The notes below the pieces were generated by a model. The model was not told where the DNA came from. It worked only from the letters and a program-made list of their open reading frames with translations, and searched no databases. From assembly GCF_042657165.1 (NCBI RefSeq), contig NZ_JBHSNJ010000013.1, positions 682,001 to 746,000 on the forward strand: a stretch of DNA of 64,000 nt, read 5' to 3'. The stretch's first letter is position 1. Every line of letters begins with the position of its first letter. Both the position numbers and the translations under genes were made by a program. The DNA comes from Agrilutibacter niabensis (lineage in GTDB: Bacteria; Pseudomonadota; Gammaproteobacteria; Xanthomonadales; Xanthomonadaceae). This document shows positions 45,500-54,730 of the stretch, piece after piece.

Positions 45500-46621
45500 A
45501 TGCCCCGCTTCCTGTCCGCACGTCCCTATCGCGCCCTGCTCGCATTCGGCCTGGTCAGCCTGGTCGTCGCCTGCGGCAAGGGCGATGCGGAGGGCGGCAA
45601 GGGCGGCCAGCCGCCGGCGACGGTGACGACCTTGCAGGTGCAGCCGGTGCGCTGGAGCGATGAGCTCAAGGCGCTGGGCACCGCCAACGCGCGCGAGTCG
45701 GTGACGATCACCGCGAGCGTCAGCCAGACCATCGCCAGCGTCGAGTTCGACAGCGGCGAATACGCGAAGAAGGGGCAGCCGCTGGTCACGCTCGTGCAGG
45801 GCCAGCAGGCGGCCAACGTCGTCCAGGCGCAGGCACAGTTGCGTAACGCCGAGCAGCTCTACGAACGCAACCGCAAGCTCGCCGACCAGCAGCTGATCTC
45901 GCGCGCCGACCTGGACACGCAGCGCTCCGCACTCGAAGCCGCGCGCGCGCAGGTGGCGACGCAGCGCGCCACCGTCGCCGACCGGGTGATCCGCGCGCCG
46001 TTCTCTGGCGTGCTCGGCCTGCGCCTGGTCAGCGCCGGCTCGCTGGTCACGCCGGGCACGCCGATCACCACGCTCGATGACGTGTCGCTGATCAAGCTCG
46101 ACTTCACCTTCCCCGAATCCGCGCTGTCGCAGCTCGCCATCGGCCAGCGCATCAACGCGCGCAGCGAGGCGTGGCCGGGCGAAACCTTCGTCGGCACCGT
46201 GGCTTCGATCGATTCGCGCGTGGATCCGGTCTCGCGCGCGGTTACCGTGCGCGCGGAAATACCCAACGCCGATGGCCGTCTGCGGCCCGGCATGCTGCTC
46301 GACGTCGGCGTCGAACGCGCCACGCGCGACACCCTCGCGATCCCCGAACTCGCCCTGCAGCAGAACGGCGCGATGGCGAGCGTGTTCCGGGTCGAGGGCG
46401 GCAACCAGGTCAAGGAAGTGCCGGTGAAGATCGGTTCGCGCCGGTTCGGCGAAGTCGAGATCGTCTCCGGCCTCAAGCCCGGCGATCGCATCGTGGTCGA
46501 GGGCACGGTCAAGCTGCGCGACGGCGGCAAGATCAAGGACGTCGGCGCGAAGGCCGTGGGCGAGGATGGCGCGCGAGCGGGCGAGGGCGGCGACGGCGCC
46601 AGGCCCGCGAAGGGAGGCTGA
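45500..46621 (+). CDS. RND efflux periplasmic adaptor (membrane fusion lipoprotein)
   Basis: Adaptors link an inner-membrane RND pump to an outer-membrane channel. The 373-residue protein has a lipobox LVVAC near residue 22, so it is a periplasmic lipoprotein. It then shows the family order: beta-barrel and lipoyl half-motif (VEFDSGEYAKKGQPLVTL), alpha-hairpin with LYERNRKLADQQLISRADLD, second lipoyl half (VIRAPFSGVLGLRLVSAGSL), and membrane-proximal domain (GLKPGDRIVVEGTVKLRDG). The C-terminal 25 residues are Gly/Ala/Lys-rich. The pump gene starts 3 bases after the stop; no outer-membrane channel gene is nearby. Confidence 0.94.
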   Translation: MPRFLSARPYRALLAFGLVSLVVACGKGDAEGGKGGQPPATVTTLQVQPVRWSDELKALGTANARESVTITASVSQTIASVEFDSGEYAKKGQPLVTLVQGQQAANVVQAQAQLRNAEQLYERNRKLADQQLISRADLDTQRSALEAARAQVATQRATVADRVIRAPFSGVLGLRLVSAGSLVTPGTPITTLDDVSLIKLDFTFPESALSQLAIGQRINARSEAWPGETFVGTVASIDSRVDPVSRAVTVRAEIPNADGRLRPGMLLDVGVERATRDTLAIPELALQQNGAMASVFRVEGGNQVKEVPVKIGSRRFGEVEIVSGLKPGDRIVVEGTVKLRDGGKIKDVGAKAVGEDGARAGEGGDGARPAKGG

Positions 46622-46624
46622 GCC

Positions 46625-49600
46625 ATGCTGCTCTCCGACATCTCGATCAAGCGTCCCGTCTTCGCGACGGTGATGTCGCTGATCCTGATCGTGCTGGGCG
46701 TGGTGTCGTTCACCCGCCTGCCGCTGCGCGAACTGCCCGACGTCGATCCGCCGGTGGTGTCGGTGAACACCAGCTACACCGGCGCGTCGGCGGCGGTGGT
46801 CGAGAGCCGCATCACCCAGGTGCTGGAAGACGCGATCAGCGGCATCGAAGGCGTGGACCTGATCACCGCGACCAGCCGCAACGGCCGCTCCGACATCAAC
46901 ATCGAGTTCACCCTCACGCGCGACATCGAGGGTGCCGCCAACGACGTGCGCGACGCGATCAGCCGCGTCAGCAACCGCCTGCCCGAGGACGTCGACCCGC
47001 CGCGGGTCGCCAAGCAGGACAGCGACTCCTCGCCGATCATGTTCCTCAACCTCAGCGATCCGAAGCTGAGCGCGCAGGAGCTGACCGACTACGCCGAACG
47101 CAACCTGGTCGACCAGTTCTCCTCGATCGATGGCGTCTCCTCGGTGTTCGTCGGCGGCGGCCAGCGCTACGCCATGCGGGTCTGGCTGGACGCGAAGGCG
47201 CTGAGCGCGCGCGGGCTCACCCCCGATGACATCGGCGCGGCCTTGCGCCGCGAGAACATCGAGCTGCCCGGCGGCAGCATCGAGTCGCAGACCCGCGAGT
47301 TCGCGCTGCGGGTGATGCGCGGCTACGAGACGCAGGAGAGCTTCGCCGGCCTGGTGGTCGGCAAGGGCAGCGACGGGCACGTCATCACCCTGGGCGAGGT
47401 GGCGAAGGTCGAACTGGCCACCGAGGAACGCCGCGCCTACTACCACGGCAACGGCGTGCCGCAGATCGGCCTGGGCATCGTCGCCACGTCCACGGCGAAC
47501 TCGCTGGAAGTCGCGCAGAAGGTCCGCGCGCTGGTCGAGCAGGTGTCGAAGACCTTGCCCGAAGGCATGCAGCTGTCGGTGCCGTACGACACCACCGTGT
47601 TCACCGATGCGGCCGTGCACGAGGTCTACAAGACCCTGGCCGAGGCGATCGCGCTGGTGCTGCTGGTGGTGTTCGTGTTCCTCGGCAGCGCGCGCGCGGC
47701 GTTGATTCCGGCGGTGACCGTGCCGGTGTGCATCACCGCCGCGTTCATGGCGCTGTACGCATGCGGCTTCTCCATCAACCAGCTCACCCTGCTGTCGCTG
47801 GTGCTGTCGATCGGCCTGGTCGTGGACGACGCCATCGTCGTGCTGGAGAACTGCCAACGCCGCACCGACCTGGGCGAACCGCCACTGCTCGCGGCGACGC
47901 GCGGCACGCGCCAAGTCGCGTTCGCGGTGATCGCCACCACGGTGGTGCTCATCGCGGTGTTCCTGCCGATCGCCTTCATGGAAGGCAACACCGGCCGCCT
48001 GTTCCGCGAACTCGCGGTCGCGGTTGCCGGTGCGGTCGCCATCTCGGGCTTCGTCGCGCTGACGCTGACGCCGATGATGTGTTCGATCCTGCTGCGCCCG
48101 CACACGCACCAGCGCGGCTTCAACAACTGGGTGAACGAGCGCCTCGACACGCTGACGCGCTGGTACCGCGGCCTGGTCGGCAAGGTGGTCGGACGCGGCT
48201 GGGTGCTGGCCACGGCGATGGCGACGACCTTCATCGTCAGCGGCGTGCTGTTCAAGCTGGTGCCGTCGGAGCTGGCGCCGGCCGAGGATCGCGGCGACTT
48301 CAACGTCTCCATCACCGGGCCGGAAGGCGCAGGCTACGACTACATGGTCCGGCAGATGGCCGGGATCGAGAAGCGGCTGCTCGAATACACAGGCGGCGGC
48401 AAACCGGTGTCGCGCGTGATCACGCGGGTGCCAGGCGGCTTCGGCGGCCAGAGCAGTGGGTTCAATACCGGTCGCGCGACCGTGTTCCTGGAGCCGTGGG
48501 ACGACCGCGAGGTGACCACGCAGGACGTGATGGACGACGTGCGCAAGGCGATGTCCGGGATCCCCGGAGTACGCATCACCACCGAGGTCCGCCAGGGCCT
48601 GGTGCGCGGGTTCGGTCGTCCCGTGCAGTTCGTCCTGCGCGGCCCGACCTACGAGACCGTGGCGCAGTGGCGCAACCGCATGCTGCTGCGGATGGAGGAA
48701 AACCCGCGCCTGCTCAACGTCGATTCCGACTACAAGGAAACCCTGCCGCAGATCCGCGTCGACATCGACAAGGCCCGTGCCGCCGACCTGGGCGTGCCGG
48801 TGCAGGCGATCGGCAACGCGCTGCAGACCATGCTCGGCTCGCTGCGCGCGGGTACCTACGAGAAGGATGGCGAGGAGTACTACGTCATCATGCAGGCGCC
48901 GCTGGAAAGCCGCCGCGACCCGACCGACATCACCGGCCTGTACGTGCGTTCCACCACCACCGGCAAGCTGGTGCCGCTGTCGAACCTGGTGAAGCTGAGC
49001 GAGAACGCCGAGGCGGGCACGCTCAGCCGCTTCAACCGCATGCGCGCCATCACCCTGAGCGCGGGCCTGGCGCCGGGCTACACCGTCGGCGAGGCGCTCG
49101 AGTACCTGCGCGGCATCGCCGCCGACGAACTGCCGCCGGAGGCGCAGGTCGACTACAAGGGCGAATCGCGCGAGTTCATGAAGTCGAGCGGCGCGATCTT
49201 CTTCACCTTCGGCATGGCCCTGCTGGTCGTGTTCCTGGTCTTGGCGGCGCAGTTCGAAAGCTTCCTGCATCCGCTGGTGATCATGCTCACCGTGCCGCTG
49301 GCGATGCTCGGTGCGCTGCTCGGCCTGACGATCTGGGGCGTCAGCCTCAACCTCTACAGCCAGATCGGCATCGTCATGCTGGTCGGCCTGGCGGCGAAGA
49401 ACGGCATCCTGATCGTCGAGTTCGCCAACCAGCTGCGCGACGAGGGCCGGACCGTGCGCGAAGCGATTGTCGAAGCGGCGACCGTGCGCCTGCGGCCGAT
49501 CCTGATGACCTCGGTGGCGATGATCTGCGGCGCGGTGCCGCTGATGCTCTCCACCGGCGCCGGCGCCGCCAGCCGCGCCAGCATTGGCGTGGTGATCGTG

Positions 49601-49750
49601 TTCGGCGTGGCGTTCTCGACGCTGCTGTCGCTGCTGGTGGTGCCGGCGTTCTATGCGCTGCTGGCTCCGTACACGCGCTCGCCCGATGCGGTCGCGCAGG
49701 AACTGGAGAAGCTCGAGCAGGTAACGCCGCCGGTCAGCGGGCACGCCTAG
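46625..49750 (+). CDS. RND efflux transporter permease
   Basis: The 1041-residue inner-membrane pump of the HAE-1 type begins MLLSDISIKRPVFATVMSLI. Twelve membrane helices in two repeats and two large periplasmic domains fit the length. Helix 4 carries the proton-relay pair DD in IGLVVDDAIVVLENCQRR, and LVGLAAKNGILIVEFANQLR shows the Lys-Asn of helix 10. The substrate is not predictable from the sequence. It forms a two-gene operon with the adaptor and would need a separate TolC-type channel. Confidence 0.95.
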   Translation: MLLSDISIKRPVFATVMSLILIVLGVVSFTRLPLRELPDVDPPVVSVNTSYTGASAAVVESRITQVLEDAISGIEGVDLITATSRNGRSDINIEFTLTRDIEGAANDVRDAISRVSNRLPEDVDPPRVAKQDSDSSPIMFLNLSDPKLSAQELTDYAERNLVDQFSSIDGVSSVFVGGGQRYAMRVWLDAKALSARGLTPDDIGAALRRENIELPGGSIESQTREFALRVMRGYETQESFAGLVVGKGSDGHVITLGEVAKVELATEERRAYYHGNGVPQIGLGIVATSTANSLEVAQKVRALVEQVSKTLPEGMQLSVPYDTTVFTDAAVHEVYKTLAEAIALVLLVVFVFLGSARAALIPAVTVPVCITAAFMALYACGFSINQLTLLSLVLSIGLVVDDAIVVLENCQRRTDLGEPPLLAATRGTRQVAFAVIATTVVLIAVFLPIAFMEGNTGRLFRELAVAVAGAVAISGFVALTLTPMMCSILLRPHTHQRGFNNWVNERLDTLTRWYRGLVGKVVGRGWVLATAMATTFIVSGVLFKLVPSELAPAEDRGDFNVSITGPEGAGYDYMVRQMAGIEKRLLEYTGGGKPVSRVITRVPGGFGGQSSGFNTGRATVFLEPWDDREVTTQDVMDDVRKAMSGIPGVRITTEVRQGLVRGFGRPVQFVLRGPTYETVAQWRNRMLLRMEENPRLLNVDSDYKETLPQIRVDIDKARAADLGVPVQAIGNALQTMLGSLRAGTYEKDGEEYYVIMQAPLESRRDPTDITGLYVRSTTTGKLVPLSNLVKLSENAEAGTLSRFNRMRAITLSAGLAPGYTVGEALEYLRGIAADELPPEAQVDYKGESREFMKSSGAIFFTFGMALLVVFLVLAAQFESFLHPLVIMLTVPLAMLGALLGLTIWGVSLNLYSQIGIVMLVGLAAKNGILIVEFANQLRDEGRTVREAIVEAATVRLRPILMTSVAMICGAVPLMLSTGAGAASRASIGVVIVFGVAFSTLLSLLVVPAFYALLAPYTRSPDAVAQELEKLEQVTPPVSGHA

Positions 49751-49799
49751 CGCCGCCGGCAAGATGGGCTTTTCGCGCCGCCTGTCCATGGCGACGCGG

Positions 49800-49805
49800 T
49801 AAGCT
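49800..49805 (+). promoter_or_regulatory. -10-like element of the TrmH-family gene
   Basis: TAAGCT ends exactly 6 bases before the ATG at 49812. It is a weak -10 match, listed because its spacing equals that of three other genes here. Confidence 0.25.
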
Positions 49806-49811
49806 GCACGC

Positions 49812-50750
49812 ATGTCTGAACACCGTTCCCGTCCCCCACGCCCACCCGGCGCGGGTCCTTGGAAGTCCCCGTCGGCGCCCCCGGCCCGCGACCGCGCACC
49901 ACGGCAGTACGATGAACCGCGCGATTCCCGCAGGCATTCCGCACCGCATCCGCACGCACGCAGCCACGACGAACCGTGGCACGAAGACGGCGGCGAAGCC
50001 GCGCATCCGGCGCGCGCGCGCCGCGACGTCGAGTTGCGCCTGTACGGCCTCAACGCCGTGCATGCCGTCTTCGCCCGCCGGCCGCAGGCCATCCGCAAGT
50101 TGTACCTGGTCGAAAGCCGCATTCCTGCGCTGCAGCCGCTGCTGAAGTGGTGCGTCGCCAACCGCGTCGGTTACCGCGTGGTGGAGGAACAGGACCTCGA
50201 TCGGCTCGCCGCCAGCACGCACCACGAAGGCGTGATTGCCGAAGTGCTGCGCGAGGAACCGCATTCGGTGTCGAACTGGCTGCGCGACCTGGCGGAGGGC
50301 CCGCAATGCGCGCTGTGGCTCGACGGCGTGGGCAACCCCCACAACTTCGGCGCGATCCTGCGTTCGGCGGCGCATTTCGGCGTCAGCGCGATCCTGTTGC
50401 CCAAGCACTCGCCGTTGGCCTTGTCCGGTGCCGCCGCACGCGTGGCCGAAGGCGGCGCCGAAGCGGTGCCGATGGTGCGGCTGGGACGCCAGGACAACGC
50501 CATTGCGCAATTGCGCAGCGCGGGCTTCGCCCTGGCGGCGACGGTGGTGAAGGGCGGCAGCAATGTCTTCGACATATCGCTGCCGCAACGGATGGTGTTC
50601 GTGCTCGGCAGCGAAGGCGAGGGCATGGACCGCGAACTGGCCGCTGCCTGCGACCTGCGCGTGTCCATCCCCGGCAGCGGTGCGGTGGAAAGCCTCAACG
50701 TCGCGGCAGCCACGGCGGTGCTGCTGGCCGCCTGGCGCGCGCGCCTGTGA
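49812..50750 (+). CDS. TrmH/SpoU-family RNA 2'-O-methyltransferase (YfiF-like)
   Basis: This family methylates ribose 2'-OH in rRNA or tRNA using a knotted SPOUT fold. The 312-residue protein has an Arg/Pro/His-rich disordered stretch to about residue 75, then a substrate-binding domain (LYGLNAVHAVFARRPQAIRK), then the SpoU domain with LDGVGNPHNFGAILRSAAHFG (motif 1, key N and R), VFVLGSEGEGMDREL (motif 2) and IPGSGAVESLNVAAATAVLL (motif 3). The layout resembles YfiF more than RlmB, but the RNA target cannot be fixed from the sequence. Its stop overlaps the next start. Confidence 0.9.
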   Translation: MSEHRSRPPRPPGAGPWKSPSAPPARDRAPRQYDEPRDSRRHSAPHPHARSHDEPWHEDGGEAAHPARARRDVELRLYGLNAVHAVFARRPQAIRKLYLVESRIPALQPLLKWCVANRVGYRVVEEQDLDRLAASTHHEGVIAEVLREEPHSVSNWLRDLAEGPQCALWLDGVGNPHNFGAILRSAAHFGVSAILLPKHSPLALSGAAARVAEGGAEAVPMVRLGRQDNAIAQLRSAGFALAATVVKGGSNVFDISLPQRMVFVLGSEGEGMDRELAAACDLRVSIPGSGAVESLNVAAATAVLLAAWRARL

Positions 50751-51577
50751 CGCCAGTGCCATGGCCCGAGTTCGGCAGTGATGCCGACTGGGTCGCGATG
50801 CGGGATTCGGTATTGACCGAAGAGCGCAGGGCCATCGCGTCGGCGGACGGCCGCGTGGCTGGCCACTGCGTCCTGTGCAACGAGGCGCGGACCTTCGCGG
50901 AGAACGCAGCCGGCATCAATTTCCGCGAAGGGCTGCTGTGTCCGCGCTGCCACGCCAATGCGCGGCAACGCGCGGCGGCGTCGGTCCTGTCCGACGCGCG
51001 TCCGCATCTGCGCTACGACCGGGTGTATCTCACCGAACAGGCCAGCGCCCTGTTCCTGGTCTTGCGCCGGCATGTGGGCCAGCTGCTCGGCAGCGAATTC
51101 ACGGCTGGTCTTCGCAGGCGATTGGGCCTGTCGTTCTGGCTGCTGCGCCATGGCTGCCTGCGTGCGTGGATCCGCCACGAGGACATCACGGCCCTGCGCC
51201 TGCCCAGCGCCAGCGTGGACGCGATAGTGAGCCTGGACGTCCTCGAGCACGTGCCGGACTACACGCGCGCGCTGGGCGAATTCGCGCGGGTGCTGGCGCC
51301 CGGGGGCACGCTCGTGCTGACCGTTCCGTTCCACGAATGGCAGGCCGACAGCCAGGTCATAGCCCGCGTGCGTTCCGACGGCAGCGTCGAGACCGTCGGC
51401 GAGCCCGAATTCCATGGCGATCCGGTCAGCGGCGGCAGCCTGTGCTTCCACCATTTTGGCTGGGACCTGTTGCAGTCGCTTCGCGACGCGGGCTTCGGTC
51501 AGGTCGTTGCGGTGCGCGTCCAGGACTTGGCGCTGGGCCTTCCCGGAGGCATCTGGGTGCTGCGCGCGACGCGCTGA
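50747..51577 (+). CDS. SAM-dependent methyltransferase with N-terminal zinc-ribbon-like motif
   Basis: The 276-residue protein starts at GTG 50747 (overlapping the TrmH stop by 4 bases) or at ATG 50798. An N-terminal pair CVLC...CPRC (about residues 42-66) resembles a zinc ribbon. The C-terminal part is a Methyltransf_11-like domain: DAIVSLDVLEHVPDYTRAL, FARVLAPGGTLVLTVPFHE and a late SLCFHHFGWDLLQSLRDAGF. Motif I with the SAM-binding glycines is weak, as is common in this subgroup. Similar proteins are often linked to surface glycan genes, but no such genes are nearby. The substrate is unknown. Confidence 0.8.
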   Translation: MTPVPWPEFGSDADWVAMRDSVLTEERRAIASADGRVAGHCVLCNEARTFAENAAGINFREGLLCPRCHANARQRAAASVLSDARPHLRYDRVYLTEQASALFLVLRRHVGQLLGSEFTAGLRRRLGLSFWLLRHGCLRAWIRHEDITALRLPSASVDAIVSLDVLEHVPDYTRALGEFARVLAPGGTLVLTVPFHEWQADSQVIARVRSDGSVETVGEPEFHGDPVSGGSLCFHHFGWDLLQSLRDAGFGQVVAVRVQDLALGLPGGIWVLRATR

Positions 51578-51609
51578 AAGCGGCGGCCTTCAGCCGCTCG
51601 CCTCGCGGT

Positions 51610-53022
51610 CTATTCCTGCGGCGGCTTGACCGCCTTGAGGTCGCTGCCGAAATCGCCGTCCGCGCTCGCCGCGAGATAGGCGAACACCGCGTACGCCGCA
51701 ACGTTCTGCGCCAGCGCCCTGGGGTCGATCTTGTCGAGCGTGTCGTCCGGCGTGTGGTGGTAGTCGAAGTAGTCGGTGCCGTCCTGGCGCAGCGAGGCCC
51801 AGGCCATGCCCCGTTCCGCGAACGGGCTGATGTCCGGGCCCGGTCCGCCTTCGCCCGGCGTGTGCGCGATGCCCAGCGGCGCCAGGACCTCGGCGATCTG
51901 CTTCACCGCGCCCTGTGCGTACTCCGGTGCGCCACTGCGGAAGGCATAGATGCGGCCTGCACCGAAATCGCTTTCCGCGGCGAGCTGGTGCTTGCGGATG
52001 TCGTTGACGTGCGTGGCCGCGTAGGCCTTGCCGCCATACAGGCCCTGCTCCTCGTTCGCAAAGGCCACCACGCGGATCGTCCGCGCCGGGCGCTGCCGCA
52101 TCTGCCCGATCAGCGCACCCGCGGCCATCGTCAGGCCCACGCCGGCGCCGTCGTCGATCGCGCCGGTGCCCGGATCCCACGAATCCAGGTGTCCACCGAT
52201 CAGCACGACTTCCTGCGGCTTGCTCTTGCCGCGGATCTCGCCGACGACATTGTGCGAGACGGCTTCGCCATTCCACCCGCAATCCAGCGCCATGCGCACG
52301 CGCACCGGCCCGAGCGCGAGCAGGCGGGTGAGCTGGTCGGCATCCGGCGTCGCCAGCGCCGCGGAAGGAACCGGCGTCAGCCCCGCGTCGAAGCGGGTGA
52401 TGCCGGTGTGCGGATTGCGATGCGAGTCGGTGCCGGCCGAGCGCATGAGGTAGGCCGCGGCGCCGGCGCGGATCGCCGCCGACGGGCCGCGGCTGCGCAC
52501 TTTGCTGCCCATGCCGTAGCCGGCGCCGTCGCGTGCGCGTTCCATGCGGTGGTCGATGAAGGCGATCTTGCCGACCAGCGAGCCGGCGGGTGCGGCTTCG
52601 AGCGCTGCGAGGTCGGCGAAGCGAACCACCTCGGCCTCCACGGTGCCGGCCGGACTGCCGCCCAGCGCGATCAGGGCGAGCGGTTGCGCGTTGGTGCCAA
52701 CCACCGAGGCGTGCTCGCTGCGTCGTTCCCATTTCGGGAAACGCACTTCCTCCAGCCACACCTTGTCGTAACCCAGTGCCTTGAACTTGGCCTCCGCCCA
52801 CTTCACCGCGCGGGCGTCCGCCTCGCTGCCGGCCAGTCGCGGCCCGACCTCGGTGGTCAGCGATGCGGTGATCTCGTAGCCCAGGTTGCTGGCGAGCGCG
52901 TGCTCGCGCAGCTGCGTGGCCGCGGCGACGGCCTTGTCGGGGATGGCGGTGGCGCGCGGTGCGGCCTGGAGCGTTCCTGCGGCAAGCAGGGAAGTAGCGA
53001 GAACCCACGGCACAACGCGCAT
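51610..53022 (-). CDS. M28-family zinc metallopeptidase (aminopeptidase-like), secreted
   Basis: The 470-residue protein has a signal peptide (VVPWVLATSLLAAGTLQAA) and a PA-like insert domain (about 130-240). The M28 domain has zinc ligands in GGHLDSWDPGTGAIDDGAG (His and Asp), the catalytic Glu-Glu in FANEEQGLYGG, Asp in AAESDFGAG and a last His in YFDYHHTPDDTLDKI. It should act in the periplasm or outside, removing N-terminal residues from peptides. ATG at 53022 is preceded by GGAG at 5 bases. It stands alone. Confidence 0.92.
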   Translation of the reverse strand: MRVVPWVLATSLLAAGTLQAAPRATAIPDKAVAAATQLREHALASNLGYEITASLTTEVGPRLAGSEADARAVKWAEAKFKALGYDKVWLEEVRFPKWERRSEHASVVGTNAQPLALIALGGSPAGTVEAEVVRFADLAALEAAPAGSLVGKIAFIDHRMERARDGAGYGMGSKVRSRGPSAAIRAGAAAYLMRSAGTDSHRNPHTGITRFDAGLTPVPSAALATPDADQLTRLLALGPVRVRMALDCGWNGEAVSHNVVGEIRGKSKPQEVVLIGGHLDSWDPGTGAIDDGAGVGLTMAAGALIGQMRQRPARTIRVVAFANEEQGLYGGKAYAATHVNDIRKHQLAAESDFGAGRIYAFRSGAPEYAQGAVKQIAEVLAPLGIAHTPGEGGPGPDISPFAERGMAWASLRQDGTDYFDYHHTPDDTLDKIDPRALAQNVAAYAVFAYLAASADGDFGSDLKAVKPPQE

Positions 53023-53158
53023 CACGGCTCCAACAGGAAAAAAGAGGAAGCCGCGAGCTTAACCGCCCGCGGCTTCGTTCCGGTGTGCGCCATGCCACGG
53101 CAGGCGTGAGACTTTTTGGCGGCAGCCGCGAGCCTGGCTCGTGGCTGCGCAGCGCGCC

Positions 53159-53566
53159 TCAGCGCTTGAGCGAATCGCGGATCTCGCGCAGCAGCAGCAC
53201 ATCCTCCGGCGGAGCGGCGGGCGCGGCGTCGGCGGGCTTGCGCATGCGGTTGTAGGCGCGCAGGAACAGGAAGATCACGAAGGCGATCAGCAGGAAGTCG
53301 ATGATCGTCTGGAAGAACACGCCGTACTTGATCGCGACTTCCGCCGCCACTTCCTTGCCAGCCGCGTCGAGCTGCGCCGGGGTGATGACGTGCTTCCAGT
53401 CTTTGACGCTGACCCCGCCGGTAGCCATGCTGATGACCGGCATCACGATGCCATCGACCAGCGCGGTGACGATCTTGCCGAAGGCCGCGCCGATGACCAC
53501 GCCGACGGCGAGGTCGACCACGCTGCCGCGGGCAATGAATTCCTTGAACTCCGCAATCAGTCCCAT
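53159..53566 (-). CDS. mscL: Large-conductance mechanosensitive channel
   Basis: MscL opens under membrane tension to release solutes during hypo-osmotic shock. The 135-residue protein begins MGLIAEFKEFIARGSVVDLA, has TM1 with the gate sequence VVIGAAFGKIVTALVDGIV, a periplasmic loop, TM2 (FFQTIIDFLLIAFVIFLFLR) and a C-terminal helix DVLLLREIRDSLK. The periplasmic loop contains a longer charged segment (LDAAGKEVAAEVAIKYG) than some homologues. ATG at 53566 has GAGGAG 7 bases upstream. It is probably transcribed alone. Confidence 0.96.
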   Translation of the reverse strand: MGLIAEFKEFIARGSVVDLAVGVVIGAAFGKIVTALVDGIVMPVISMATGGVSVKDWKHVITPAQLDAAGKEVAAEVAIKYGVFFQTIIDFLLIAFVIFLFLRAYNRMRKPADAAPAAPPEDVLLLREIRDSLKR

Positions 53567-53614
53567 CTGCAATCTCCTCGGGTAGAAGGCACGCGTGTGC
53601 GTGGCCGAATATAC

Positions 53615-54343
53615 CTAAGGCGAGGGCGGCAGGATGCGGCCTTGCAGCACGATGGCATCGTCCAGGCGCGCCTCGAACGCATCCCCCGGCTGCAGCGGGC
53701 CGACGCCGGCAGGCGTGCCCATGAAGACCAGGTCGCCGGCGCGCAGCACGTACAGCTTCGATAGCTCGTGGAGGATGTCCGCGACATTCCAGATCAGGTC
53801 CGCCAGCGAGCCCTGCTGGCGCACATCGCCGTTGATGCGCAGCGTGAGCGTGCGGTCCTCGAGCGCGCCGATTTCGGCGGCGGGAACGATCGCGCTGATC
53901 GGCGCGGCGTGTTCGAACGACTTGCCGGTATCCCACGGCAGGCTCTTCGCCTTCGCTGCGGACTGGAGGTCGCGTCGGGTGAGGTCGAGTCCCACCGCGT
54001 AGCCGTACACGAGCGACATGGCCTCGTCCGCGCCGACAACACCCGGCGCCGCATCGCGACCGAGCGCAACCACCAGTTCGACCTCGTGGTGCAGGTCGCG
54101 CGTGCCGCATGGATAGACCACGGCGCCGTCGGTGACGATGGCATCGGCGGGCTTGAGGAAGAAGGTCGGGTTTCCGCGTTCGGCGGCCGAAGCCGGCGCG
54201 GTCGCGCCCATTTCACGCGCGTGGTCGGCGAAGTTGCGGCCGACGCAGTAGATGCGGTGGACGGGGAACTGGCTGTCGCCGGAGATTCCGCTGCCGCGCA
54301 CCGGGACGCGGGGTTGCGGCCGTGCGGCTACGACGTCGTGCAC
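53615..54343 (-). CDS. Fumarylacetoacetate hydrolase-family protein
   Basis: The family includes fumarylpyruvate and acylpyruvate hydrolases and decarboxylases that need Mg2+ or Mn2+. The 242-residue protein shows RIYCVGRNFADHAREMG, then FFLKPADAIV, the metal ligands in DLHHEVELVVALG (Glu, Glu) and later GYAVGLDLTRRDLQ, and the end VFMGTPAGVGPLQPGD. GTG at 54343 is chosen: it is one base after the stop of the upstream gene and gives the usual length. The exact substrate is unclear. Confidence 0.9.
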   Translation of the reverse strand: MHDVVAARPQPRVPVRGSGISGDSQFPVHRIYCVGRNFADHAREMGATAPASAAERGNPTFFLKPADAIVTDGAVVYPCGTRDLHHEVELVVALGRDAAPGVVGADEAMSLVYGYAVGLDLTRRDLQSAAKAKSLPWDTGKSFEHAAPISAIVPAAEIGALEDRTLTLRINGDVRQQGSLADLIWNVADILHELSKLYVLRAGDLVFMGTPAGVGPLQPGDAFEARLDDAIVLQGRILPPSP

Positions 54344-54344
54344 G

Positions 54345-54629
54345 TCAGCGGGGCAGCGAGACGGGGGCGACCACGCGGAATTCGCCATCGAGCACGCGTG
54401 CGTCGCGCGCCACGGGCTTGCCGCGCTGTTTCCACAGCTTGAAGAGCACGCCGGCAGCGATCATCGCGGCGCCCACGAACAAACCGAACATCACCAGCAC
54501 CGCCAGCAACGCCAACCCGATGATGCCGAACACCACACGCAGTGCGCGGTGGCGGGGCTTGCGCGGTGCCGAGAAGGCGCTGCGCATGCGCGAGTTGAAC
54601 TGGTCGAAGCGGAAGGCGTGAACGAACAT
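54345..54629 (-). CDS. Small membrane protein of unknown function
   Basis: The 94-residue product begins MFVHAFRFDQFNSRMRSAF, with basic residues before a hydrophobic stretch of about 35 residues (VVFGIIGLALLAVLVMF and GLFVGAAMIAAGVLF), enough for one long or two short membrane helices, then a basic C-terminal tail. AGGGG lies upstream of the ATG at 54629. It abuts the fumarylacetoacetase-family gene, so the two are probably co-transcribed. I do not recognise the family. Confidence 0.7.
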   Translation of the reverse strand: MFVHAFRFDQFNSRMRSAFSAPRKPRHRALRVVFGIIGLALLAVLVMFGLFVGAAMIAAGVLFKLWKQRGKPVARDARVLDGEFRVVAPVSLPR

Positions 54630-54718
54630 GCAGGACCCCTGTGGTGACACAATCCGGTCACGGGGACCGGGGGCGCAGTATCAGCCGGGGGCCCCGATCG
54701 AGTGTGAGAACTGCGTTA

Positions 54719-54724
54719 AACAAT
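54719..54724 (+). promoter_or_regulatory. -10-like element of the Rieske protein gene
   Basis: AACAAT, within TTAAACAAT, ends exactly 6 bases before the GTG at 54731. It is a weak match. Confidence 0.25.
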
Positions 54725-54730
54725 GAGACC

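Noticed and set aside
45308..50161. A 1617-codon open frame on the minus strand
   Set aside because: It runs antisense to the well-supported RND adaptor and pump. The sequence is rich in Arg, His, Gln and Asp with low complexity, as expected for a shadow frame in GC-rich DNA.
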